DNA from: Bacillota bacterium
GTDB taxonomy: Bacteria; Bacillota; Clostridia; Acetivibrionales; DSM-2933
Reading direction: 5' to 3'
Assembly: GCA_023441845.1 (NCBI GenBank)
Contig: JAEZNF010000258.1
Coordinates: forward strand, 1-13,899
Length of the DNA: 13,899 nt
Shown here: positions 9,801-13,899 of the stretch, in pieces
Position numbering within the stretch: position 1 is the first letter of the stretch
How the letters are laid out: every line of letters begins with the position of its first letter
Translations under genes and position numbers: made by a program
The notes under the pieces: model-generated
Databases searched by the model: none
What the model was told of the DNA's origin: nothing
The model's input: the letters and a program-made list of their open reading frames with translations, nothing else

Positions 9801-12330
9801 GGCACAAGACGAAGCTTCAGCGGCTAGTTTCGGTATATTACCGGAAGAGGAACCTGCAGAAAGAGAACTGTGTCTCCAGATACCTGTTTTTGAAGAAGAA
9901 GCTATCGTACCTAAAGACTATGACCTGAAGGACAAACACATCTGGGTTATTGGGGATACTGCCAATATAGTGAAGAATGCATCTGAATATTTCAAGAAGA
10001 TATCGGGAAGCACGGAAGAATTTGTCTTTGAAGGCTGTTCTGATATTGCGGAACTGGAAGAAAGGATTGCCGGTTTTGTGAATAACACGGTGGATGTCAT
10101 TGTAGATGTTAACAGTCTGGGAATGTGCATGGAGTACGAAAGGCTTTCAAGAGATGAAGAGGAAAGGATGCTTTTCCTCAAAAGCCAGGCGAGATTTGTA
10201 TTTTATAAAAAGCTTTCCGAACACATTAGTGAACCGGAAATAAGGATAGTATGTGCAGTTTCAATGGATGGCAATCATGGATGCTCAAAACTTTCTAAGG
10301 GTGCTTTTAATCCTTTTGAAGGCGCTGTGTGCGGTTTTTACAAAGGTCTCAGGAAGGAATGGGTTAAATCAAAGGTTAAAATCATTGACCTTGACATTGC
10401 CGGAGATTTAAACATATCTGATGGAGTTATGGTAAGGCTTAGGGATGAACTGGAGGCATCATCGGATGAATATGAGATAGGCTATACCGAGGGCAGGAGA
10501 GTAGCTTTCAAGGTTGATTGTTTTGACCGTAAAGAGTTTAATGAAATTAAACTTCCCGATATGCCCCATTTTGTTATTACCGGCGGCGGCAATGGCATTG
10601 CTGCGGAAATCATCACCGGTCTTGCGGGAAAGGTCAGGGGCAAGTTCACTATTATCGGGCGTACCGCACTTCCTGAGAATATAGAGCAGCTCTCAAGTTT
10701 AAGCGAGGAGCGATTGGAGCAAAAAAAGCATGAAATTCGCAATATTCTTAAGAAAACCGGGGAAACAGCATCACCTGTCGCAGTTGAGAGGGAATATGAA
10801 AAACTTAGAAAGGCTGTTTCGGTTCATAAATTGATAAATACGGTAAGGGCAAAAGGCAGTGATATACTTTATTTTGAATGTGACGTAAGGGATTATGAAA
10901 GTTTGGAGAAGGTTATAAATGAAGCAACGGAAAAGAATGGTCCTGTACATGCTGTTATTCATGCTGCGGGGGTTGAGAAAAGCAGACTGCTGGCCCAAAA
11001 AACACTGGAGGAGTTCAGGGATATATTTTCTGTAAAAGCACATGGCCTATGTAACCTGTACCGGGTGATTGACAAAAAAGAACTGAAGGTATTTATAGGC
11101 TTTTCCTCTATTTCCGGCAGGTTCGGCAATGAAGCACAGCTGGATTATTGTTCGGCAAACAGCTTTATTAGCAGCTTTATCAGCATGATTAAATCAAAGC
11201 ATAGCGAAATACACGCATTAAGTGTTGCCTGGTCGGGATGGAAGGATACCGGAATGGCATGGAGGAATGAGTTTGTAAGGCAGAATTCCGAAGAAATGGG
11301 TATTAATCTTATAGAGCCTGACAGAGGGACCGCTGAATTTATACGGATTTTAACAGGCGGGACTGATAGGAATGAAATTATTGTAAGTAAAGGGTTAAGC
11401 CATTTTATCACACCCGGGATGACATATGGAAAAACCGATGAGACACCACAGATAGACTGGGTTGTTAAGGATGACGGGAAGCTTTATAAGGCTTTTAAGG
11501 TTCTCTCTGTAAAAAGAGATCCTATCATAAATAACCACAGGCTTGGAAAAACTCCGCTAATGCCTGCGGTAGGTTTTATGGAGATACTTGCAGAGTATCA
11601 CAGCCTTGTATTCGGCAAAAAAGAACAGTACTGTTTCAAAAATATAAGACTGGAGAAGCCTCTCAAGCTATTTAATGAAAAACCGCAGGAGATAATGCTG
11701 GTGCCGGGGCATTTGAATGAGCCGGATGAGATTGAGGGAGTGTTCTATACCCATTTTCAGCTAAAGAACACAGCACCTGAACTTATAAAATTAAACAGCA
11801 TGCAGGTAAGCGGCACAATGGGAGATTACGATTCGCTGTTGGATTTAAGAAATGTGGAAAGCGGCGATATGGTAGAGTTTCTTTGCTATGATAACCTGGA
11901 TATATATAAGGAAAAAACGTATAATTCAATACATTTGGGGACTTTATTTGCGGATGACCGCTGTAAGGCATATAATAGGTTCAAATACAATGAATCGGCT
12001 GCCGTCTACTCGGTTTTACTGCCGGAGGAACAGATAACAAACAGCAAATACCGTCTGGAAAAATTGCTGATAAATCCTGTATTTATGGATACTCTTATGC
12101 AGATATGCGGGATACATTCCGCTCATACTACAGGCAGGGTATATTTGCCGTGGGAGATAGGAGAATTCGGTATAGTGAAGGTACCAAGAGAAGCAAAACC
12201 TTACAGGGCGTACACAAAATTAAAATACCGGGATGATGAAGTGAGAAGTTACGATGTTCTTCTTTTAGATGAAAATGAAGAAGTGTGCAGCCATGTTAAA
12301 GATGTTAAGATGAGGCGAATAAGCGTATGA
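3820..12330 (+). CDS. Iterative type I polyketide/PUFA-like synthase, KS-AT-KS-ACP4-KR-DH
   Basis: This 2836-residue uninterrupted megasynthase should build an acyl chain by repeated malonyl condensation, ketoreduction and dehydration in the cytoplasm. Order by residue: KS1 about 8-480, KS-AT linker 480-605, AT 606-905, KS2 about 980-1495, four ACPs between about 1568 and 2000, a degenerate Rossmann half plus active KR 2030-2540, and a hotdog DH 2553-2836. KS1, AT, KR and DH are of the PfaA/enediyne-synthase style, and tandem ACPs are a PUFA-synthase hallmark. It differs from PfaA by carrying a second KS between AT and ACPs and a terminal DH, and from enediyne synthases by four ACPs and a separate phosphopantetheinyl transferase. 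No enoyl reductase or thioesterase is present. Every ACP has Thr at the expected phosphopantetheine site. The stop codon overlaps the next gene. The class call is firm; the product is unknown. Confidence 0.93.
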   Translation: MMIKYYYPDERIAVVAMGGLFPDAVNVDSLWNNIISKKVSIREIPDHLFDKKVFYRPEVLGKANKGDKSYTKVAAIPEMNDFSALTRKYRIPPAVAEYMDPNQLTIIYSVDQAIQQMKSNISKERTAVILGIGAPGINFENVTRRTFFARVENALRSHAQGASGAVLSQLDEIIKETSEEVLKNTLTITEDSTTGYLQNIMAARVSNIFDFWGPSYTIDAACASTLAAVASGVTGLLNGEFDTVITGGSEVTMSEVGLAAFSGINALSPDGEYPFDSRANGFVMGLGGGVLILKRLSDALRDGDHIISIISGYGQGSDGKGKYIAAPSEEGQVRVIQDACKMAGYSADTIEFIEAHGTGTIVGDVVEVSALKKAFKNMGVERQNFCGIGSVKSNIGHLRNAAGSVSMIKASLSLYHKVLPPTANIREINPKLQLEGSPFYILTDGKQWNETAAHPRRANVSAYGFGGADYHICLEEFRPEFVSKTYPVSMAEKLKTSISTVQNTDNGEEPVFFSGESFEDIKNAFKEFINANTQSPDFRNAVFLNNSCVSCNKDWRLAICSDSFEGLKQKWDVFEKFINENDIKNTYLLNSKGIFLGTGKGMSPCETAWMFPGQASQYPNMLSEIYESYPSVKSFYMQADTIWKAKFGYSVLPLIFGDNEEVLKSELKNTKNTHPAIFLSNIALFKLLSESGIKADYMIGHSLGEITSLYASGMLDLKSAIELIGARGYSFDGIPPDERGQMVSIKSDRSSVAELIEKNSLNVCIANINSRDQIVVGGKKDEITKLTEILSTRKMTYTLLQVSHAFHTDITRGAADNFYSKIKGIKFNLPKAEVMCCHVSGFYPSNVEEIGNIPGLLKDQIVSPVNFADSVLKLYEKGVRLFIEAGPSSVLTNLVKNILAGKDVKIIASNYKNKSSVEAYKYVLAELFTCGVDISMVPSDGLPGSEYEEPAARNTGNIDEGYNKLSVSYVSVEKPLGKESLVYSGASVGLPGTFKKAFSDDNFDIIFEGNNLIEMLTDEEQSSVLDQNITRLLKTEGVTTFKKITSLNEVIHLAGKFGQLDMMKDYLIDGKLLKQMTLTVCAGVAAGYEVLKDAGIPLVREYIRTTSGAVLPGRLVLPEEMRDDTGIIFASGLWPLESVIGEVSKYVANKFGGKTRNDLIDFYGAVISKISDRDAKKTLSDWFTLHYSRLKNGLGEEDIYEFNHNFMLLLSSQANNRLAQFIGAAGPNLYVSAACSSTASAVTVAEDMIRAGHARRVIVIGADLASIKNTLPWFAGGFLSMGALTDSSDLLEAAVPFDNRRNGMILGAGAVGLMVEKEEDVAKRGMNGICRILGTHMFNSAGHQTRIDSNKYCIELDRFIAKMENEHGIDRNKIASRTVYSSHETCSPRVGGCSETEKMAMEYTFKDKYDQLKVISTKGITGHTMGASIEEAVAAKALQYQKIPPVVNYREPDPELKGLNLSQGGSYDFDYVLRSVIAFGGQGNYHLLQGIARGDERITDKKAYHEWLEKITSSKNAELSYQGRILTAEGDGKPGLKNEKERAVNVPVHATEVNIRHENKAPQKEFTSDITDGVLEIYSQITKYPKEMLEPSMEMEADLGIDTVKQATIFSMLSEKYGLSQQDIALSNYPTIGHIIGLISEKAGIVKTAGNLSEEACCTEESATEDFENEVLKVISEITRYPAEMLEKDMEMEADLGIDTVKQATIFSIIGEKFDMSEEEAAGISHCRTIGEVVNFVWSKMGKKAGGRGSGIKGGNSHKAGGLVSKRVGMPEMTGNSPETICGVQYPAAEDFENEVLKVISEITRYPVEMLEKDMEMEADLGIDTVKQATIFSIIGEKFDMSEEEAADISRCRTISEVMDFVWSKIDKKTGRERDKSCNSHEAMPAVSSVKPAEADSRLKNDYESVKNQVLELISEVTRYPVEMLENEMELEADLGIDTIKQATIFSAISDRFGVDEKEIRRVSEFKTIGAIVEMIKESVKSDVTEPLQEIIETAQDEASAASFGILPEEEPAERELCLQIPVFEEEAIVPKDYDLKDKHIWVIGDTANIVKNASEYFKKISGSTEEFVFEGCSDIAELEERIAGFVNNTVDVIVDVNSLGMCMEYERLSRDEEERMLFLKSQARFVFYKKLSEHISEPEIRIVCAVSMDGNHGCSKLSKGAFNPFEGAVCGFYKGLRKEWVKSKVKIIDLDIAGDLNISDGVMVRLRDELEASSDEYEIGYTEGRRVAFKVDCFDRKEFNEIKLPDMPHFVITGGGNGIAAEIITGLAGKVRGKFTIIGRTALPENIEQLSSLSEERLEQKKHEIRNILKKTGETASPVAVEREYEKLRKAVSVHKLINTVRAKGSDILYFECDVRDYESLEKVINEATEKNGPVHAVIHAAGVEKSRLLAQKTLEEFRDIFSVKAHGLCNLYRVIDKKELKVFIGFSSISGRFGNEAQLDYCSANSFISSFISMIKSKHSEIHALSVAWSGWKDTGMAWRNEFVRQNSEEMGINLIEPDRGTAEFIRILTGGTDRNEIIVSKGLSHFITPGMTYGKTDETPQIDWVVKDDGKLYKAFKVLSVKRDPIINNHRLGKTPLMPAVGFMEILAEYHSLVFGKKEQYCFKNIRLEKPLKLFNEKPQEIMLVPGHLNEPDEIEGVFYTHFQLKNTAPELIKLNSMQVSGTMGDYDSLLDLRNVESGDMVEFLCYDNLDIYKEKTYNSIHLGTLFADDRCKAYNRFKYNESAAVYSVLLPEEQITNSKYRLEKLLINPVFMDTLMQICGIHSAHTTGRVYLPWEIGEFGIVKVPREAKPYRAYTKLKYRDDEVRSYDVLLLDENEEVCSHVKDVKMRRISV
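3841..5260 (+). other. Domain KS1: chain-extending ketoacyl synthase
   Basis: The N-terminal condensing domain has the complete Cys-His-His triad: Cys222 in DAACAST, His356 in EAHGTG and His397 in KSNIGHL, and it ends with YGFGGADYH. It resembles PfaA-type and enediyne-type KS domains (IAVVAMGGLFPDA at the start, KSYTK near residue 70). It is expected to be the decarboxylative condensing enzyme. Confidence 0.9.
5635..6535 (+). other. Domain AT: malonyl-type acyltransferase
   Basis: FPGQASQ starts the domain, GHSLGE carries the nucleophile Ser702, Arg727 (ARG) fits the carboxylate-binding Arg, and SHAFH carries His804. HAFH at 804-807 is the pattern usually associated with malonyl rather than methylmalonyl selection in modular synthases, so a malonyl extender is inferred. 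Confidence 0.88.
6760..8305 (+). other. Domain KS2: second, FabF-like ketoacyl synthase inside the synthase
   Basis: Residues about 980-1495 form a second condensing domain. The C-terminal two thirds are clear: Cys1235 in SAACSST, a PFDNRRNGMILGAGA stretch, His1383 in SSHETCS where other KS domains have AHGTGT, Lys1418 and His1423 in STKGITGHTMGAS (very FabF-like), and FGGQGNYH at the end. The first 200 residues are divergent. PUFA synthases place a KS partner lacking Cys (CLF) in PfaC; here the Cys is present, so this domain may be catalytic or a chain-length partner. Confidence 0.82.
8521..9760 (+). repeat. Tandem array of four acyl carrier protein domains, all with Thr at the prosthetic site
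   Basis: Four ACP repeats share the core motif EADLGIDT(V/I)KQATIFS. The residue that carries 4'-phosphopantetheine in PfaA-type ACPs (LGIDS) is Thr1603, Thr1700, Thr1825 and Thr1939 here. Spacing between units is 97, 125 and 114 residues, with low-complexity Gly/Ser/Lys linkers between units 2 and 3. The helix ends with a conserved Ser eight residues after the Thr, too far along the helix to be the usual attachment site. Multiple carriers in PUFA synthases raise productivity; the same role is inferred here. Confidence 0.9.
8812..9432 (+). repeat. Recent internal duplication of ACP2 and ACP3
   Basis: Bases 8812-9057 and 9187-9432 form a direct repeat with an offset of exactly 375 bases (125 codons). 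The DNA is nearly identical, with a small number of mostly single-base differences, and the encoded ACPs differ at about nine residues. ACP1 and ACP4 are clearly more diverged. This indicates expansion of the array by unequal recombination or replication slippage, with the linker copied and then diverging. Confidence 0.88.
9908..11440 (+). other. Domain KR: ketoreductase with degenerate structural half
   Basis: Residues about 2030-2240 form the structural, non-catalytic Rossmann half. The catalytic half starts at 2248 with the nucleotide-binding TGGGNGIA. Lys2406, Ser2430, Tyr2443 and Asn2447 (in FSSISG and LDYCSAN) form a complete short-chain-dehydrogenase tetrad, so NADPH-dependent reduction of beta-keto groups is expected. 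An extra helical segment (about 2285-2330) between the glycine motif and the next strand is typical of PfaA-type KR domains. Confidence 0.87.
11476..12327 (+). other. Domain DH: C-terminal polyketide dehydratase
   Basis: A double-hotdog dehydratase closes the protein. INNHRLGKTPLMP supplies His2573 with Pro nine residues on, as in the HxxxGxxxxP motif, but Lys stands where the Gly usually is. The second site NPVFMDTLMQ supplies Asp2757 and the following Gln. Both catalytic residues are present, so dehydration of beta-hydroxy intermediates is likely. In the absence of an enoyl reductase the double bonds would remain. Confidence 0.8.
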
Positions 12331-13037
12331 TATATGGACAGTCAATATATGCCGACGAGGACCTGTATAGACTGAAAGCCGGTTTGGAGGCTTTGTCAGG
12401 GCGCTATAGGTTCGAGTATGAGATTGTAAACATGAATGAAATAGAGCTAAAGCTTAAAGAGGAAGATGACGTCCTCAAAATCCTGTCGGAATCGGAGTTT
12501 AAGCATTATAGCAGTTTGAAACTTCCAAAGAACAGGATTCAGTGGCTTGCAGGAAGGTATGCTGTCAAATCGGCGTTGTTCAAGTACAAGCTTGGAGGCA
12601 AAAGCTTGATGAATTTAAACTGTATTGATGTTTTAAAGGGGTATAATTCCGCCCCTTACATCATGCAGTACCCTGGTATTGTATGCTCGATTTCACACTC
12701 ATCTCCGTATTGTGTCGGGGTTGTGTCTGATAAGCGGATAGGGATAGATATTGAAAAAGTGGCTATTCCGGAGGATTCACTTATCAGGTATTTTTACAGC
12801 AAAAATGAAAAAGATGTATTAAAAAACTGCAAGGATAAAGGAGAATATTCCATAAGGGCAATGAGCTTTTGGACCAGAAAGGAAGCGGTTTCAAAGCTTT
12901 TGGGGCTTGGAATGAAAATGAATTTCAAGGAACTTGATACTGCGGAAGAAAAAATTCAATTGAGCCTATTGCCTGATAAGGATATAGTTCTTGCATCAAT
13001 TGACAGCGGTAATTATTGCTTGTCGTTGGCTGTGTAA
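12327..13037 (+). CDS. Sfp-type 4'-phosphopantetheinyl transferase
   Basis: This 236-residue enzyme is of usual Sfp/AcpT length. It would transfer 4'-phosphopantetheine from coenzyme A to carrier domains. The hallmark motifs are visible: ISHSSP (P2-like), IGIDIEKV with the Mg-binding Asp141 and Glu143, and WTRKEAVSKLLGLG with Trp182, Lys185 and Glu186. The start ATG overlaps the synthase stop as ATGA, a 4-base overlap typical of translational coupling, with TGAGG upstream inside the synthase. Tight coupling implies it is dedicated to the four ACP domains of the synthase. Since those carry Thr instead of Ser, its target residue is the open question. There is no reason to think it inactive. Confidence 0.93.
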   Translation: MIYGQSIYADEDLYRLKAGLEALSGRYRFEYEIVNMNEIELKLKEEDDVLKILSESEFKHYSSLKLPKNRIQWLAGRYAVKSALFKYKLGGKSLMNLNCIDVLKGYNSAPYIMQYPGIVCSISHSSPYCVGVVSDKRIGIDIEKVAIPEDSLIRYFYSKNEKDVLKNCKDKGEYSIRAMSFWTRKEAVSKLLGLGMKMNFKELDTAEEKIQLSLLPDKDIVLASIDSGNYCLSLAV

Positions 13038-13043
13038 ACTTCC

Positions 13044-13072
13044 TTGTGTAGAGAAAAAAGATGTTTTATAAT
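13044..13072 (+). promoter_or_regulatory. Promoter of mscL
   Basis: A perfect -10 box TATAAT (13067-13072) lies 17 bases after TTGTGT (13044-13049; first three bases match TTGACA). It sits in the 88-base gap after the phosphopantetheinyl transferase gene and 54 bases before the mscL start, suggesting mscL is a separate transcription unit. Confidence 0.6.
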
Positions 13073-13125
13073 AATACCATCGGGTAAAAATATTCATCTT
13101 ATTATTTTATTGGGGGTTAACAAAA

Positions 13126-13563
13126 ATGTGGAAAGAGTTTAAAGAGTTCGCTATGAAGGGCAATATTATCGATTTGGCAGTCGGTATTATAATCGGAGGA
13201 GCTTTCGGGAAAATCGTTACATCTCTTGTTAATGATATAATTATGCCTTTAGTTGGCTTACTGCTTGGTAAAGTTAATTTTTCAAACCTGTTTTTCGCAC
13301 TCGACGGCGGTAAATATGAGACCATAGAAGCTGCGAAAAAGGCCGGTGCCGGAACAGTAAATTATGGATTGTTCATAAACAATATTATAGACTTTTTGAT
13401 AATAGCATTTTCAATTTTTATTGTTATCAGGCAGCTTAACAGGTTTACGAAGAAAAAAGATCCGGTACCTGCACCTGCTACAACGAAGAAGTGCAAATAC
13501 TGCTTCAGCGAAATTCATATTGATGCAAGCAAATGTCCTCATTGTACATCAGAAGTGAAATAG
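13126..13563 (+). CDS. mscL: Large-conductance mechanosensitive channel MscL with zinc-ribbon tail
   Basis: This 145-residue inner-membrane channel opens under hypo-osmotic stress to release solutes. The N-terminus [19 protein letters not shown] matches the amphipathic helix and start of TM1, which continues through [21 protein letters not shown]2 is the hydrophobic stretch around [17 protein letters not shown] (about 86-102). After a short Lys/Pro linker the protein ends in CKYC (Cys123, Cys126) and CPHC (Cys137, Cys140), a four-Cys zinc-ribbon pattern in place of the plain helical bundle of E. coli MscL. The start is supported by GGGGGT at 13112-13117, about eight bases upstream. It has its own promoter and is not functionally tied to the lipid locus; a terminator hairpin lies downstream. 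Confidence 0.95.
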   Translation: MWKEFKEFAMKGNIIDLAVGIIIGGAFGKIVTSLVNDIIMPLVGLLLGKVNFSNLFFALDGGKYETIEAAKKAGAGTVNYGLFINNIIDFLIIAFSIFIVIRQLNRFTKKKDPVPAPATTKKCKYCFSEIHIDASKCPHCTSEVK

Positions 13564-13567
13564 TTTG

Positions 13568-13604
13568 AATGAGTCATTAGGGACGGTTCCTCCTGACTCG
13601 CATT
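13568..13604. repeat. REP-like stem-loop
   Basis: AATG-AGTCA (13568-13576) pairs with TGACT (13594-13598) and CATT (13601-13604), with a two-base bulge. The loop contains AGGGACGGTTCC, which resembles the GGGACGGTTC core of dispersed REP-like palindromes found in many bacterial genomes, often near Y1/RAYT transposases. No transposase is in the window. Assignment is from memory of the motif, not a search. Confidence 0.45.
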
Positions 13605-13644
13605 GGAAGTGAAGTAAACGGGATAGTGAGAATAATCAATAGAG

Positions 13645-13679
13645 ATAAAGGATTTGGCTCTTTAAGCCAAGTCCTTTAT
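13645..13679. terminator. Bidirectional hairpin terminator between convergent genes
   Basis: A 15-bp stem (13645-13659 with 13665-13679, one G-U pair) encloses a 5-base loop. The right arm ends in TCCTTTATT, a modest U-rich tail. It lies between mscL and the convergent aminotransferase gene, so it probably ends transcription from both sides. Confidence 0.8.
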
Positions 13680-13684
13680 TCAGG

Positions 13685-13899
13685 TTAAAATACCAGATTT
13701 AAAGCCTTCAGCCTTCTTTTCATTTCACCAATGATCATTTTTTCTTCAGCCTGGGACGCAGCCTCAAAGGTTACCGAAATCCTTAGATAGCTGCCTGCAT
13801 CATCCCATGGCACTACTGATATTAATGCTTTTTCAATAAAAAACTTCGCGGCATCGGTGGCATATTTGAATTCGATACCGTCGGCAGTACCTTTTGGGC
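13685..13899 (-). CDS. PLP-dependent aminotransferase, C-terminal 70 residues (partial)
   Basis: Reading the - strand from the window edge, an open frame gives 70 residues ending at TAA (13685-13687). It contains ALISVVPWDDAGSYLRISVT followed by a helical end ending MKRRLKALNLVF. The pattern of a small-domain helix, a VxPxxxxG-type loop, YLRIS and a final amphipathic helix is that of fold-type I (class I/II) aminotransferases; the Arg in YLRIS fits the substrate-carboxylate Arg. An LL-diaminopimelate or related aminotransferase is possible, but the active-site lysine lies outside the window, so the substrate is not assigned. It converges on mscL and shares the hairpin terminator. The N-terminal part is cut off by the window. 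Confidence 0.7.
   Translation of the reverse strand, partial: PKGTADGIEFKYATDAAKFFIEKALISVVPWDDAGSYLRISVTFEAASQAEEKMIIGEMKRRLKALNLVF

Noticed and set aside
13038..13125. Possible terminator after the phosphopantetheinyl transferase gene (AAGATG pairing with CATCTT)
   Set aside because: Six base pairs across a loop of more than 30 AT-rich bases that also contains the mscL -10 box; too weak to call.

Overview
The window looks like chromosome of an anaerobic, moderately AT-rich Firmicute of the clostridial type. This rests on AT-rich codon use, G-rich ribosome binding sites, FabF/PfaA-like lipid synthase domains and an MscL with a clostridial-style zinc-ribbon tail. A Ruminiclostridium/Acetivibrio-like host is a guess from general impression, not proven by a marker gene.

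Bases 1-13037 form one biosynthetic locus on the + strand. In order it holds: a ketoacyl synthase III-like protein (25-1029); an AMP-forming acyl/aryl ligase (1052-2536); an alpha/beta hydrolase (2563-3525); a 294-base spacer with a possible promoter and overlapping inverted repeats; a 2836-residue iterative type I polyketide/fatty acid synthase (3820-12330); and a Sfp-type phosphopantetheinyl transferase overlapping it by four bases (12327-13037). The synthase has the order KS-AT-KS-ACP-ACP-ACP-ACP-KR-DH. This recalls PfaA/PfaC polyunsaturated fatty acid synthases and enediyne synthases, but the arrangement differs from both.

A plausible scheme, by inference: the ligase activates a carboxylic acid starter, the KSIII-like protein transfers or condenses it, and the megasynthase extends it with malonyl units. 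KR and DH then reduce and dehydrate each beta carbon, the hydrolase releases or edits the chain, and the transferase activates the carrier domains. No enoyl reductase and no integrated thioesterase is visible, so an unsaturated, possibly polyene, lipid or polyketide is the simplest product guess. Three oddities stand out: all four carrier domains have Thr where the phosphopantetheine-bearing Ser should be; a second ketoacyl synthase with an intact Cys-His-His triad sits between AT and the carriers; and the KSIII-like protein has Asp in place of its catalytic His.

Bases 13038-13899 are ordinary chromosome: a promoter and mscL, a REP-like stem-loop, a strong convergent terminator hairpin, and on the - strand the C-terminal end of a PLP-dependent aminotransferase that runs off the window.
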